The notes under the pieces are model-generated. The model saw only the letters and a program-made list of their open reading frames with translations. It made no database searches and was not told the DNA's origin. From contig JAOCPU010000003.1 in NCBI GenBank assembly GCA_035772785.1, positions 744,001 to 808,000 of the forward strand: DNA of 64,000 bases. Reading direction: 5' to 3'. Position numbers and translations under genes: made by a program. Below are positions 48,795 to 61,400 of the stretch, piece by piece (the stretch's first letter is position 1; each line of letters begins with the position of its first letter). Source of the DNA: Phlebiopsis flavidoalba. Its lineage: Eukaryota > Basidiomycota > Agaricomycetes > Polyporales > Phanerochaetaceae.

Positions 48795-51475
48795 ATGGGC
48801 AAAAACGCAAAAAGAAAACGGCAGATGCGGAGGCACAACCCTATGAGGGTGCCGGACTCGCATCTCCCCAAGGGGCTGTCTGCGGCGACAGCATCGTCCT
48901 CAAAACAGGAGGCTGTATTGCCCATTATCCAAAAGGCGCGTCGCTTACACGCTTAACATGCCTATGTCGGCTGACCCTACATGCTAGATGGAAAGTCCCG
49001 ACGCCACCCGGAGCGAAAATGGGCATGTGTTGCTGTCTCGAAACCTGATACAGAACGACCCTTCGACGCGGACGGCTTCTCCAAGGCAAAAACGTTGTCG
49101 GAGCCCTCATCACGAGGTTGACAGACAGCGAAGAAGAGGTCGTTATAGAAGCGGCAGGATCTCTGCGGTCAGTTGGCCATAAACTATCTCCATTTTCCAA
49201 GCGAAAAAACGCTAACCCGAACATGTGTAGGAACCTCTGCATCGATGGTGGCTTACGATATCTGTGCCGAAATGTATAACAAGCATATCATGGCTCCACT
49301 GACAACTTTTATCCCTAAAGTGCGTAATGAGGACCCTCGATCGCTTCCCGCCTCGTGCTGAGTGAATGCGCATATAGATATCCAACATCCTCTCACAATA
49401 TCTCGAGAACCCCAAGACTGCGCCAGAAAACGCACAGAAGCTCGTGTATGAGTTCGCGGATAATGTTGATCAACACGATCCTGTGGTGCCTTTCGTGAGT
49501 AGCTCCGTTTGAACCATGTCCTGCCGAGGTCAACTGAGGAAGATTAGGGAGACCTCGAATAAGGCACTGAATGCCGTGAACCAAATATCGCTCATGCCCC
49601 GTTCTTGATGTCTTTCCTCGGATACCAAGGGACAAACTCCCATTGGCAAACCGTGTCCTCCGCCGGTGTGTAGCGCATCCGTTTTTGGCTTGTGTTGTGG
49701 ACTGAAGATGGGAACACCAGCACAATGTCTGTATGTGCTCACTGATGACAACCCACCGGCCAGCCGGGAAGTGAGGTCCAATGGCGCATACACTGCGTGT
49801 TTGTTGTCTATCACCCGGGGCGACGAAGAATCCCGCAAGCCAAACGGGAAGGGCAAGGGGACGTCTCAGACGACCGCGAAACCACTGTCCGTGTGCTCTG
49901 TGCCGTTGCGTACGATATTGCCGTGTGTGACTGGCTGCTAGTGGTGGCTCACACCAGATATGACAGGCATATTGCGCAACGTTTCACCGATCCCGCCACC
50001 ATCAATAGCCGCAACCGTCGATATCGACAGCGAACTCATCCTGCCCACTCTCCTTCCCGTCATCAGCTCAATATCTCTGCTAGAAGTATCACAAACGTGT
50101 ACAGGAGCTTATTGCCCAAGGGGTGCGTCCGAGCACATCGGTATATGCATCTAGTGCTCAAGATGATATTAGGATGCCGTGCCAGAGATGGAGAAGCTCT
50201 CATTGAAGAATGCGCCCAAGAATGATCACAAAAGCCCTGCAGAGATTGAGCTAGAACGACTAGAACGCAAACTACGGACTGTGCAGCTGGCGATTGAAAT
50301 ACTCACCGGTGTGTCCGCAAACTCTGCCTGATCCCGAACCCGAACAAGAGGATGATGAGACCGCCGAGACGGTAGGTCTTTGAATACTGATAAGTAGCTT
50401 TTTTCTCGAGTTTAACTTAAATCTTGCCACCAGATGAAATGGATGACGACGAAGACGTTATGTCCGACGAGGAAGCGGAAGCCGAACAGCCCCAAACGTC
50501 TGCGCCATCGGCGCTCCCGAGCATCGTCGCGCCCCTTCTCGCGCATCGTGCGCCCCACGCCGCTCTCCTTCCCACCCACGGCCGGCGCGGCCTCGCCGCA
50601 CCCGCCAACGACGGTCCGCGCTGAGCGCGATCCCCCACATCTGCGCGCTCGAGTGCCTGAACAACCTTTCTCTCCGCTCGCGACGCCTCGCGCGCGGCTG
50701 CAGGCGCAGGGCTTCGCCTCGGACGCGGACCGCGCGGCGGGCCCGCCAGATCTGGGCGGAGCTCTGGCGGGCTCTCGAGGCGGTGGGAACAGACGTGGAC
50801 GGGCCCGGCCAGGAGCGGCGACGGGATATGTGGCAGATCGCGGTCGGCGTTCTTCTGGGGCGTTGCGCTTTCTGCTGTGGAAGGGCACGCTGGTGCGTAT
50901 ATTTGGGGTTCTCGTCGTGCATCTCCCGCCGCGACGGCTGATACCTGCCGCCGGCAGATACCGCACGAGGCGCAAGTGCGCGTGCTGATCGAGCTCTTTG
51001 CGGCCTGCGTCCGACGGGGGCGTGAAGGTCAAGTGCATCGGCGCATTGGACCGTGTCTGGGCACAGCATCCCGAGTCTATTGACGGCAATCGGGTACGCG
51101 ACTGCTTCTCTGCGCGATCGCGCCTGCCTGCACGCCTGACGCACCCCCTTCTTTCGCGCAGATGATCTCCCAGTTCCTGATGTCCGCTCGCCGCCGCGCC
51201 CGCCGCCGACTGTGCCCACGGAGCCCCTTCTCCAGGCGCTCTCTGCGCTGATCGACATCTACTCGGACGAGACGCGCCCGTACGACGTCGTCTTCCGCCA
51301 GGGGGGATACCTCGCCGCGCTCACGGGCACCGTCGAGCCCCGTGCGCAAGCTCGTCCGCGGGATCGACAGGAAAGCAGCAGCGCGAGGCAGCGCGACCGG
51401 TCCGCCGACCGCGGCGAGGAGGTGCGCGACAACCTCGTCGCGTTCATCGAGTACCGGCGCGCGCTGCGGCTCTGA
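48795..51475 (+). CDS. SYO1: Symportin SYO1, ARM/HEAT-repeat chaperone of uL18/uL5
   Basis: Carries ribosomal proteins Rpl5 and Rpl11 together into the nucleus for 5S RNP assembly. ATG at 48795 gives MGKNAKRKRQMRRHNPMRV and PDSHLPKGLSAA, the characteristic basic start, then QEAVLPIIQK. Armadillo-like helices follow: SNLIQNDPSTR, LITRLTDSEEEVVIEAAGSL (49120-49175), NLCIDGGYDICAEMYNKHIM, APLTTFIPK, KLVYEFADNV, CLYVLTDDNPPASREVRSNG (49726-49785), RNVSPIPPPSIAATVDIDSE, ELERLERKLRTVQLAIEILT (50250-50305). An acidic loop MDDDEDVMSDEEAEAEQPQT (50442-50500) is the Syo1 acid insertion. C-terminal repeats: HICALECLNNLF, QIWAELWRALEAVG, MISQFLMSA and LLQALSALIDIYSDE, stop at 51475. About 700 residues. 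Introns short. The first intron would begin GCGCGT. Several one-base frameshifts. Confidence 0.92.
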
Positions 51476-52460
51476 GGGGCCTGTGTAAAACGCGCTGACG
51501 CCCTGCGGTGGTGGCGGGAGGATCATCGCCCCCTCGCTCTTGGCCCGTGCATGTGTCAGGCCGTTGACATCTCCGGGGTAAAATACAGCTTGTTTTGATT
51601 GTGCCACAGTCTTCTGGGCCCGCAGTGAGAAGCCGGTGGTGCGGTAGGGTCCATGAGAAAGAACAGAAAATAATCACGGTGCGGGCACTCTTACGGCAGA
51701 CAAGACCAAGCACACCCGCGCCCGGCGTAGTGGCATGGTGCCTGGCAAGCCAAGAATATATGTCGCGTGTGCTAATTCTGGGGGTGGCCCTGTGGGGATT
51801 GGGTGCCGTGATCTGCGATCGTTTTTTTCTCGCTGCAGGCAGCCCGTCCGCCTTCATTCGGTGGGATCTCAGGCTATCTATCTCTGTGGTCTGTTGTTGT
51901 TGTGTGCGGTTATCTGAGTCGCGAGATGTCATAGAAACTGGGCACGCCCCGCGTCGGAGGTCCAACTGCACCTTCTAGGCTATCGTCAGGCAGGTCCTGC
52001 TGCTGCGACCGTGGCGTGAATTCATAGTCAGACCGGGTCGTGACACTGGGTCCCATTGCCACATCGTGACAAATGTGCTGCCAATGCTCACTGGACACGA
52101 TAATTTCGTTTACGACGCACTTTGTTTGAGCTAGAAGCAACGCTCATTATGAACGGGACTAGATGAAAGGCTGTTTGTCTCATGGTAACGTAAGGACGAG
52201 TGAGCTCACTGAATCCAGATCAAGGTTGGCTGTTGCCTAAATGGGGCGAGTTTGCCAGACACGGCCATCAATAATCACGTGATGGACGCGTTTTGGGCGC
52301 GACGTTCGCACACGGTTCTTCCTGTCGCGTCTCGTTCCTCTGTCTTGTCTCTGACTCCTCCGGCGACGCGACTCACCACCATCACATCCACACGTGGCGC
52401 TTCTTGACTAGCATCTACACTACTACCAACTCCTTGCTGATCCGATACTGAAAAACGAGC
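51476..52460. other. Intergenic about 1 kb
   Basis: 3' region of SYO1 and promoter of the next gene. Open frames here on both strands carry no family text. The right end (52310-52460) is pyrimidine-rich (CCTCTGTCTTGTCTCTGACTC) as expected of a basidiomycete leader before the ATG at 52461. Confidence 0.5.
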
Positions 52461-54575
52461 ATGGACGACTACTCGGACAGCTCATTCCAGATTCCCACCA
52501 CATATCCTCTTCCAACCTGCTCCTACTGGCCGATGCAGACCTCTGACTTTTTCGCCGGCACGGACATTACTCTTGCGACGCCGACAGTCCCGAAAACACG
52601 TAGAAAGTCGAAGGCACCAGTCTTTCCAGAAACTACGCCGCGGGGCCAGCAGCAAAAAAAAAAAGCTTTACACGCATGCCCGTGCGGCGGTCGCCCCGCA
52701 AGCACCGCGGCACACCCGCCGCCGCGCCGCCGCTAGAAGAGATCGACGAGCACGAGTTGAGCACCGCCCTCGACAACACTCTCTCACCATTCAAGTCCGC
52801 GACACAGGACCGGTCGTTCCAGCATTCCCAAGCATGACGAGCTGTGGGCATGGACCCTCGGCCTGCTCAGCGGACGGACACGCGGGGAGGCATGTTTCCG
52901 GGACGCAAAGCTTTTCCCCCCCCCCCCCCTGCCCCGATTCTCCCTTGCGCTCCCGCCCGTTCGCGCCTGCGCCACGCAAGACCCCGCCGCGCGTCACGCG
53001 GACGACCGTCTCCCACGGCTGGGTCCCCGCAAACGACCATCAGAGACGCTGTAAACCCCCGCAACGCAAAGGACAGAAAGAAGACCGAAGGATCGAAGCC
53101 CCGCCCGAAGGGTGGGCGCACCACCTGCTTACTTCCTTTTGTGGCAAGCGACAACCGCCGCAGCGGACGACGACGCGAAGCCGGCGGACGGCTTCGGAGG
53201 TCTTCTGCGCAGATCGCCGGCCTAGGACCGCCGACGGCGGCGACGCAGCGCGGTTACTGGGCTCGGGGGCCGCCGCCGCCGCCAAGCGTGCCGTTTCCCC
53301 TCAGCGAGCGTCTCAGACCGGCACGCGCACGCTCGCTCGCAACCTCACCAACAGCGATCTTGCCAGGCGGTGCGTCGTGACAGCCCCGACGGCGGCGTTG
53401 CGTCGGAAGAAGACCATTGGGGCTTTTTAATAGCGGCATTAGGGCCGCGTGCGCCCGCCGCGCGTGCTCGCGCGCCGGCGCGAGCAGCGCGGAGGTCCAA
53501 ACGCAGTCTGTGAGGTCCTGATTAATTGCCCCCCGGGGCCGGTGGCCGTGAGATTGCGCTAACGGTGCCTGATCTGCGCCCGCTCTCTGTCGCGGTTTTT
53601 TTTTTTGAGGCTGCTGTCAGCACTGGCGGGGATGCTGAAACTGGGCCCAGCGACGGTCCAGAGCGTCGAGCATCGACGCCGCGGGACGCAGAAGGCCAAG
53701 ACGAATGTGCGCCGCCGACACACGCTCCCCCCCCCCCCCCCCCTCCCCCCCCCAGCGCACCCGCTTTCTGTTTCGCTCACATGCAGGCATCTCCCTTGAC
53801 CTGCCCAAACTCTGCCCCTAGCCCCTCCCCGGCGCCAAGTTCCGACAGACAGAACCATTCCAACACGACAGGAAACCATGGCATTTACCACAAACTGACC
53901 AGCCGTTCCCAGCCCCCCTCTCCCCCCGTCAGCCCGACACCGGACGATTCCGCCTGCAGCCGCAGAAGAGCGAAGGCCGAGCGGAACAGCAGGCTGAGGA
54001 GGAAATCGCGGTCTGCGCGCTGGCTTTTTAGAGGCACGAACAGCACGCTGCGGCTATTGCAATTTCGCGCACGACCCCACGGTCGCCCGGGCGAAACTTG
54101 CTGACACACGAAGCCGCTGCCCGTCGCGAGCCTGGGTCCCGCTGCAGCGAGGCCCTTTTCCCGGGAGAACAAATCGGAGACGAAACCGTGGGGCCCCGAC
54201 GGGAGCCCAAGGCCCGCGCCCCCACGCCGGGCGTAAGCAGGCGATCCCGCATCACGAGGATCCCCGCAAGAGGAAAGCACACCCAGGATTCACGACGACC
54301 CGCCCCCGAGGCCGGTGCCGGAAGTTGCCCCGGTAGAATAAGAGGACGTCGCCATGGCGGACGCGCCGCGAGGGGCCCCTCGCCGCTGCAGCGCCGCCCT
54401 GCGAAACGCGCTGCAGAGGCTGCAGACGCGCCTCCGCGCAAGCGTCCGGGGCACGCACGGCGGCGGCTATAGCACGACGACAGCGACGGAGGGCGGCGAA
54501 ATCCACAAAACGGTCCGTGCGACCGTCTCCTGCGGTAACTCCTCGCGCCTCAAGAGAACGCGTCTCTGCGCGTGA
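52461..54575 (+). CDS. Unidentified basic, disordered nuclear-type protein
   Basis: Not recognised. ATG at 52461 (MDDYSDSSFQI) after a pyrimidine-rich leader. Then LATPTVPKTRRKSKAPV, a Lys-rich segment, LYTPMPVRRSPRKHRGTP (52665-52720, nuclear-localisation flavour), LEEIDEHELSTALDNTLSPF (52733-52792), FQHSQ and DELWAWTLGLLSG (52840-52875). Later text is Arg/Pro-rich with VSHGWVPAND, GKRQPPQ, RRSSAQIAGL, and after about 53.5 kb DAETGPSDGPERRASTPRDA and FRGTN. A final open frame ends at 54575 (GGEIHKTVRATVSCGNSSRL). SPRK and TP/SP sites suggest a phosphorylated chromatin or cell-cycle protein; this is inference. The part beyond 53.4 kb may belong to another gene. Confidence 0.45.
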
Positions 54576-55069
54576 CGCCCGCCGGGGCAGGCGGTCACGC
54601 GGCGGCGGCGGCTCAAATCGGCGCGCGCTGCACGCGTTGGCGGGGCGAGGTCAGGGGATGGCGCGCGTGTGATGACGTGCATGGGGGTGCTTGGCGAGGG
54701 AAGTAGCCTCCACCCCAGTGAGGGTGGTGGCTGCGGTCGGAGGTTGAGGTTCGGCGTATAGAAAGTGCTTGTGTGTGGTAAAAGGGGGGTGGGGGTGGTG
54801 GTGGTCTCGGACGGCACGACGCGTGTGAAGGGAAGCACGCGCGGCGGTGGTGCCGATCGCGGAGGGCTCGAGGCAGCTGGTGGGGTTACCGTGTTTTTGT
54901 TTCTCTCCTTTTTTTCTCCTTTCCTGTTCTCTTGCTTTCAATGGGCCATTTCGATCCGGGGTGGGAACCGTGGCAACCACCCCCACCCCCCCCCCCCCTG
55001 TTTACTTTTTAAACGTACAAACAAGCACACCTCGATCACGCTCGATCGTGTTTCGAATCTACTGCCCAC

Positions 55070-55826
55070 TTGTTCCCTTTCCCCTTCCCCCTCGCCCCTC
55101 ACCCCTTCTGTGGCGCACACACACACGACCCCCGATTGCTGACCGTAAACCAACCACAAGCCCCCGCAAAGCCGACCACGCACCCCCCGCGAATTCCACT
55201 TTATCACCACCTCCCCGCGCCGCCTCGACCCGCGCCCCGACGCGCCGCCGCCGCCCGCGCTGGGCCCGGATTTTAAAGCCCTGCACCACGCGACGACACA
55301 CGCGCACTCGCTCGCCGCGCGGCGGCCGGCGGCCGCCCCGACCGTCCCGCACGCGCAAGTCACTCAGCACCGAGGCCCGCGCCCCGCGAAAGCGAAGCAG
55401 CCGCAGCTGTCGACGTCCGCGCGGCTGAGGCTCCTTTTCGCACCGTAGTTAAGTGTCCTCCTTAAGCGCCGCGCGACCCACATGCATGGTCGAGCGCGAG
55501 GCGACTTTGGCAGCTGGCCGAGCGAATGCGCGAAGAAGAGAAAACGCGTAGAGGGAGGAAAAGAGGAGGCAACGCGAGATCAAGGAGCTCCGGCGGCGCG
55601 GCGGTGCCCAGGGGCGAACGAGGTGCACCGCGTGGTTGTACGACGAACGCCGCCGCGGCGCGCGAGGCGCGCGGCGATTTGTGAGCGGGGCGTACTTTTG
55701 CGGGGGTGCGCCCCGGCGATCGGAGTCGGGGCGCGCGCACGCACGCCAGAGGCTCGTTGCGTGCCGGGCGAGAGGCACCGCGATCGCGCGCAGCGATACC
55801 TAACTGAATGCGATGGCGTACGATAG
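55070..55826 (+). CDS. Possible coiled-coil exon(s), gene unidentified
   Basis: The plus frame from about 55150 is Pro/Ala-rich (ALHHATTHAHSLAARRP, KAKQPQLSTSARL) and becomes helical and charged at 55500-55590. With one base dropped it reads LAERMREEKRRVEGGKEEAT and REIKELRRRG, a good heptad pattern. It could be the 3' part of the gene at 52461 or a separate one. The 3' boundary is unclear; T-rich GTGTATTTGTATTTTTTGG at about 56003 resembles an mRNA end region. Confidence 0.35.
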
Positions 55827-57809
55827 CGTCGAGGGGCCGGGCGCGCGCGTGACCCGCCTCGCCGCTGCCCCCCCTTCCCCCGCCGGTACCTGCACGGGCC
55901 CCTGGGAACGAGGCCCCCGCCGCGCGCGATCGTCCTGTCCGTCCGTTCTTATTCTGGGATCGAAAATGCGTGTGTGTATTCAGCGGGATCGAATCGTTCT
56001 GGCGTGTATTTGTATTTTTTGGTTCTTTATTCGGGCGCCGAGTGCGGTGTCCGGTGTGAGTACGTGGATCGGTGCAGATGTGATTGCGAGATGTGCTCCT
56101 GAACCGCGCGCGCGATGGGACCCTATGTGGCCCCCACGCACGCACGCACTAGAGTCTGTCTGTCTGTCTGCCATCCATCGCGATGCACAGAAGAAATCCG
56201 GGGTGTGCCACCCCCGGCATTGCACATCGCGCATCCATACATCGCGTCGCAGATACGCCACACGCACGCTCGCCCGCTTTGTGGGCTGCTTTGTTACGGC
56301 GGCGGCGGGTGCGACTGCGTCATTATCGACGCACGCTATGAGGGCTGCTAGCACGCATCCGGCGCGGCGCGGCGCCGAGCGCCGTCCCGGGCGCTCCGCG
56401 CGCGTACCGACGAGAGACACACTGCCGCGTTTGTCGCCGCGCCGTGGGGGGGTTTGTGCGGCGGTGCGGGCGTAGACAGGACGGGCGCGGCAGTGTGGGC
56501 GTGATAATGACTCGAGTGGCGGGTTCGTCGTGCTGTTCATAATGCAAAGGGGGCACACAGAAGAGAAGTACAAGAAAAAAAAAGAAAGAACGAGTGAAGG
56601 CTAAAGGCGGGGGGCCGTGGCTGCGGCTTTTTGTGTGTGGCCTGCGCCGGATCGTGTTGATTGGGCCCATTGCGAGTGGCGCGCAACCGCGTTCGTGGAC
56701 TCCGCGTAGGGGCACGAGGGAAAACGCCACAGGGTTCGGCGTACGTACATCGTTACATACGTTCGCGTAGTGGCCTCGGGCTCGAGCTCGCAGCGAGCGC
56801 AATACAGTCCTGCACCGCTAGCGCGCGGTGTTGGCCGGGCGCTTGGCAGAACGCGGTTCCGCCCAGGTGCGCGTGTGGCTCGGCGGGCGGGGGGGGGGGG
56901 GGTTTCGGGCGGGTCAGGCCACGGCGCCGGGGCACGTGGCCGCGGACGGCCGGGCCGTTCCGCAGCAGGCGGCCGCCAGAGGGTGGATACGGCGGCCCTG
57001 CGCGGATGGGTCGCGCGGTGCAGGACTTGTGGACGGGCGCAGGCGGCGGGGAAGGGGAAGACGTTGGTGGCAGAGCTGCACATATCCCTGGGAGGCCGTC
57101 TGCAGTCCCGATCCCTGGGATGACCGCCAAATACCGATCGAGGGCGTACGACGCGCCGTGCGGCAGCGTCCCCCGGCGGAGTCAGAGGCACATCACCCGG
57201 AATGACTCTCGCTCGTGTTGCGTGCCTACCTTCGAACGCGGCGAGGTCAAGCAGCGGCCGGTGTGACGCTCACGTTGGCGCGTGGTCGTCGGCTAGGCGA
57301 GGAAAACAAAGTATTGTGAGAAAACAGGCGTGCGACGCTAGTGATCGGCTCGCCCGCGGGAGTAGGGCAAGAGGCTTTGAGGTGCGTTCGTGTTGCATGG
57401 TCGGTCAGGGGAGGTGCACGCTTCCGGATGCGGATAGTGGCAAGTTGAGCAGCGGGCCTCTTATCTTTCTAGATCCGCTGCAGCTCTGCATCTCCAAGCC
57501 TTGGAGGGCAGACAAGTTGAGCGAGCAGTGCGCCATCGGGCTTGGACGTAGGACATCCTCGCTCGCTCCTGCCCTTCGGTCGAGCGACAAAGCCGATCGC
57601 GCCCTTATACCTGTAAATTAGCGCCTCGCTACATGCCTCTGCCTCTTCTCATTCATCCGAGCCCCGCATACCCACCTCAAGCATACTCCATCCTCTCTCA
57701 CGATTCTCCCTGAACGTCTCCTACTCACCACACCCCACCCCCATAACATACCACCACGCACCACAACCACAGCCCCTTCCTATGCACGCCACCTACCTCC
57801 GCCGCCGCC

Positions 57810-57989
57810 ATGGCCCCCTCTTTGGCGGGGGAGCGCTCACCAGGTCCGCGGTTCGTGCCACCGACGCATCGGGAACCACGTCGTTCCGCCGCCGCCCGCG
57901 CTGTCAGCCGTGTCCTCGGCCGCGCCCGTTCACACGGCACGCCTGCGTCTCCGCGTGTCTCGGCACATAACGCCCCTCCCCGTTGCTGA
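57810..57989 (+). CDS. Possible short gene or first exon
   Basis: An ATG in a strong context (GCCGCCGCCATGG) follows 150 bp of pyrimidine-rich DNA (57640-57800) that resembles a fungal promoter and leader. The frame reads MAPSLAGERSPGPRFVPPTH, then Arg/Ala/Ser-rich text and HNAPPRC with a stop at 57989. A GTACGT donor-like site is 2 bp after the stop. Real gene status is unproven. Confidence 0.25.
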   Translation: MAPSLAGERSPGPRFVPPTHREPRRSAAARAVSRVLGRARSHGTPASPRVSAHNAPPRC

Positions 57990-58110
57990 CCGTACGTTGT
58001 AGGCTGGCGCGGCGACCTACGCCCGCCTCAACATAAAAGAAAAAGAAAAGATAACCCCTTCAGAGTATCGTCGCGTCCACTGTCGTATCCGTTAGTCACC
58101 TCCGTCCCTA

Positions 58111-58317
58111 TCACTGAGGAACCAACGCTGATGAACCGCAGATGCATTTGCAAGTCGGGCAGTCGGGGCATAGCTTGTTGTTAGTGTTTCTTGCACAACG
58201 CGTGTATCCGACCACCACGCCATGTTTACTGCACACTCTCCGCTCCGCCGCCGACAGTGGGGAGACTCCTAATACCCCTGCGCCGTTGCCGGGCCGCCGA
58301 GGGCCGTCGCGCGTCAC
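58111..58317 (-). CDS. Small cysteine-rich open frame, uncertain
   Basis: The minus frame ends CSKHGVVVGYTRCARNTN, then NKLCPDCPTCKCICGSSALV, eight cysteines in about 45 residues with CxxC spacing unlike its surroundings. No signal peptide is visible in this frame and no start context stands out. It might be an exon of a zinc-binding or secreted protein, or chance. Confidence 0.2.
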   Translation of the reverse strand: MTRDGPRRPGNGAGVLGVSPLSAAERRVCSKHGVVVGYTRCARNTNNKLCPDCPTCKCICGSSALVPQ

Positions 58318-58346
58318 TAATCCTGGGGGGAGATCAATCGATTAAC

Positions 58347-58444
58347 CGGGTGGGGGGGGGGGGAGACGTGGAAGAAGAGTGAGTGGAGGGGAGGGGAGGG
58401 GGTGGGGGGGAAAGGGGGGGAGAGGATGGTGAAGGAGGAGAAGG
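58347..58444. repeat. Second polypurine tract
   Basis: About 100 bp of G/A-rich plus strand with several runs of 7-12 G (for example GGGGGGGGGGGGAGACGTGG). No coding explanation. Similar in style to the tract at 39860. Confidence 0.75.
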
Positions 58445-61400
58445 TCGAGCGCGCTCGCGACGGAGCGTCATGCGACTGCTGCAGCCTCCGACCGGTTCCC
58501 GATCCACTTGTGGCGGAGGACACCCGTACCGGGCCACCGCCGCCGTGCCCCGCTCCCGACAGCCGAGCCTGCTATCTAGCAGCCTGCCTGAAAGCACGCC
58601 CGAGCTGTCATATCCCGATGCACCGTTTCTTTCTTGTCAGTCACTCCACGAATACTCGGGGAATAATCTCGTGCTTGCGCACGAACTATTCTAATTTCTG
58701 ATTCACTTTCCGTGTTCTCCTTCTCCTTCTTTCTCTCTTATTCTGTTTTACTCGGTACCGCACGCGGATGGTTTGTACCATAAAGCTGTTATCCACTGCC
58801 ACTCCCATCACGCGTTCACACACAAGCAATCTCACCGCGATCTGCACAACAGGCACAGCCGGCAGAGGTGGGCCACAGACTGGCCACGCACCGCTTGCGC
58901 TCGCATCTTATCTGCTGGTGACTTCGAGATGGCACTCGTCTATAACACCCCTTCCACCCAGCAACCTACATACATAACCATGACGCAGGCGTTCAACCCG
59001 CGGGGGCACGAAGCAACGCTGACCCAGCACGCATGCACGCCGCCCTTCGCGCACGGGGGGGGGGGGGGGTGCGCATCATGACCCATTCCCGCTCGTGGGT
59101 CGATGCTGTCGAAAGACACGGTGTCTGACAGGCTGGTCGTCGGAGGTGCGATCCTCCGATCTGCGTTATCGAGTGGCGCGCGGCCCTGCGCAGCTTTGCG
59201 CGGCAAGCGTGCATGTACGTGCCGCTCCGGCCGTGTTTATCGATTCCTCGGCGGCGCGGCCGCCGCTGGCTCGTCTCGGTTGTCCGGATCCCGTGTCAGT
59301 ACTAAGGTGCAACGGCTCAGGCATCTTACGCTCGTTGGCGCGGGCGAGAAGAAGGGCGTCTGTGTCGCTTACTGTGCTGACCAAGGGTGTGCCGCCACGG
59401 GGGTAGCGTTCGTTCGACTTCGCTTTCATGTAGGGCTAAGGAGGCTGGGATTCGTCTGAGTGCCGGTGTGGCGTCGCGCGATCTGGCGCCGCGCATCTAA
59501 AACCTGCCCCTGCGCTGTGCGAGAAGCGGGCGGAGCATCCGCGGCGGCGGTGTCAGCACACAATGGCATGTTCTCATTGCACGCTGCGCGATAACGCGCC
59601 CGGAGCATGGAGATGTCGCTTTCCGTGGCACGCACGACGGAACGCCCGACAGACCGACGCGCGAACAGCGGCCTTTTCCCGACGCTGCATGTTTTTCCAT
59701 CACCCCCCCGGTGCGTCATATCCTCGCACAATCAACACAGACGTGCCGGCGCAAGGAGCAGCGGCTCCCGTCGTCACACTTTTCTATCAATTTGGCCCGT
59801 GCACCCGCGAGGCTATTGTGCGTCGGGCGGGTCCAGCTGTGCGGACCTTCGCGCACACACAAAAGCGTCAGGTGAACAACGAGGCTCGCTTAGACACGGC
59901 GGCATGTCGTGTTGTTGCTTTTTTTCCTTGCAGCGATACGGTGATTGGTCGAGGGCGCAGGCGGCACAAGTGGTTGTGGGCTGGTGTGTACGTGCGGCGC
60001 GCGCGTCGCGCTCCGTGTGGGGCGAGGAGAGCGCGTCGGCGCGCACGCCGAGCCGCGCCTCGTGTATCTCATGTGGGTCGTTTTTGGTCTGGGTGCTGCA
60101 GCTGCGGTGTGTGCACTAGGAAACAAGTTCAGATCTGTCTGTCTTTCTGTCAGTGCGGTTTCCATACCCCGTTTTGTCCTGCCCATTTCCTCTCACGGCC
60201 TTGGTTCCTACTGTGTGTGTTTTTTCCGATGCCAAGCAGTAGAGCCGCCACCACGCCGGGAACCGTGCTCAACTCCTATCGGGGCCCTGACAACGACCGG
60301 TCGCGCGGGTGAAGACAGCACCATGTAGCGGCCACATCCTGCTCAGCGGCCCCGTGGCACCGCAGTGCGCGCGGCTCGTGGGGTCCACCCACACTCCCAT
60401 CCGTCCTGTACTTGCGAACACGCCGGATCTCCGTCTCCGCGAGCAAACGCTTGAGATGTCGTTGCCAACCCTGTCACACAACGCAAATCCACGTCACCAC
60501 GGCTCTTTGATATTCAGAAAATATACTTTAATGTCGTCGTCGATTGCCAATAAAAAGGGCAGAGGGGGGGACAACACGATCGGTGGCCGCGCGCGTCGCG
60601 ACGCGACGACGCAATTTACCGCGAGCAAAATGAAAGCAGACCGCCGCCGGCGCGCCGTCCGGGCGGGCGGGGCGGGCGGGCGAGGCGGCACGCCGCCGTG
60701 AGAGATGGAGGAATGTGGCGTCGAGCCTCTGCCGTCCCGAGACGACGGTCTCTACTTGCCCCAAGGCAAATTAGCATATATTCCGGAGAAGGACCAGGTA
60801 CCTCCTGGAGCGTGCGCCGCGTCGCAGATATCGAAGCCGTGTCGGACGCGACGAGTGCGGACGCGACGTGATCCCCCAGCGAGCGATCGTGCCCACAAGA
60901 CGCAGGGGGAGGCGGCGCGTCATGTCCAGCCCCCCCTGCGTCTTCCCATTGCCCGTGCTCGTTGCGCATGTGCACGCACCGGCGCGCCAGTCCTCCTACG
61001 GCGTGCGCACGCGCGGCGCGTGAGAGCGCGCAGATAGCGGGACTGAATCTGTCGTTGCAACACGAGGCGGGATGCGCTCGGGCGGGCGTATATGGGAATT
61101 GATCCTTGACTGCCGTGCCCGCCGCGAGGCGCATCGTGGTTGTGCCACCTAAACTCTGTCTCTGCTGGATCAGAAAGAACGCGACGCGGGAAGGAAACAC
61201 CCGATGTCGCTGCTTGGCTGCTGCGACTGCGTGACGTCAATCGCTGGTGCTGTAGCCTGGGAGGCGTAGAAATCGCCTTCCCCCCCCGCGGGCTGCAGTG
61301 GCCTGGTGCATAGAACGGCGCGCGAGCGGTCGCGTAGCTTGTCGTGTTGCGCGTTGGTTCCATGGGTTGACCCCTGCACGTTCTGAATGGCCTGTGCTGT

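Noticed and set aside
59563..60312. 249-residue plus-strand open frame
   Set aside because: Arg/Cys-rich random text in GC-rich DNA without stop codons; no start context, family text or intron pattern.
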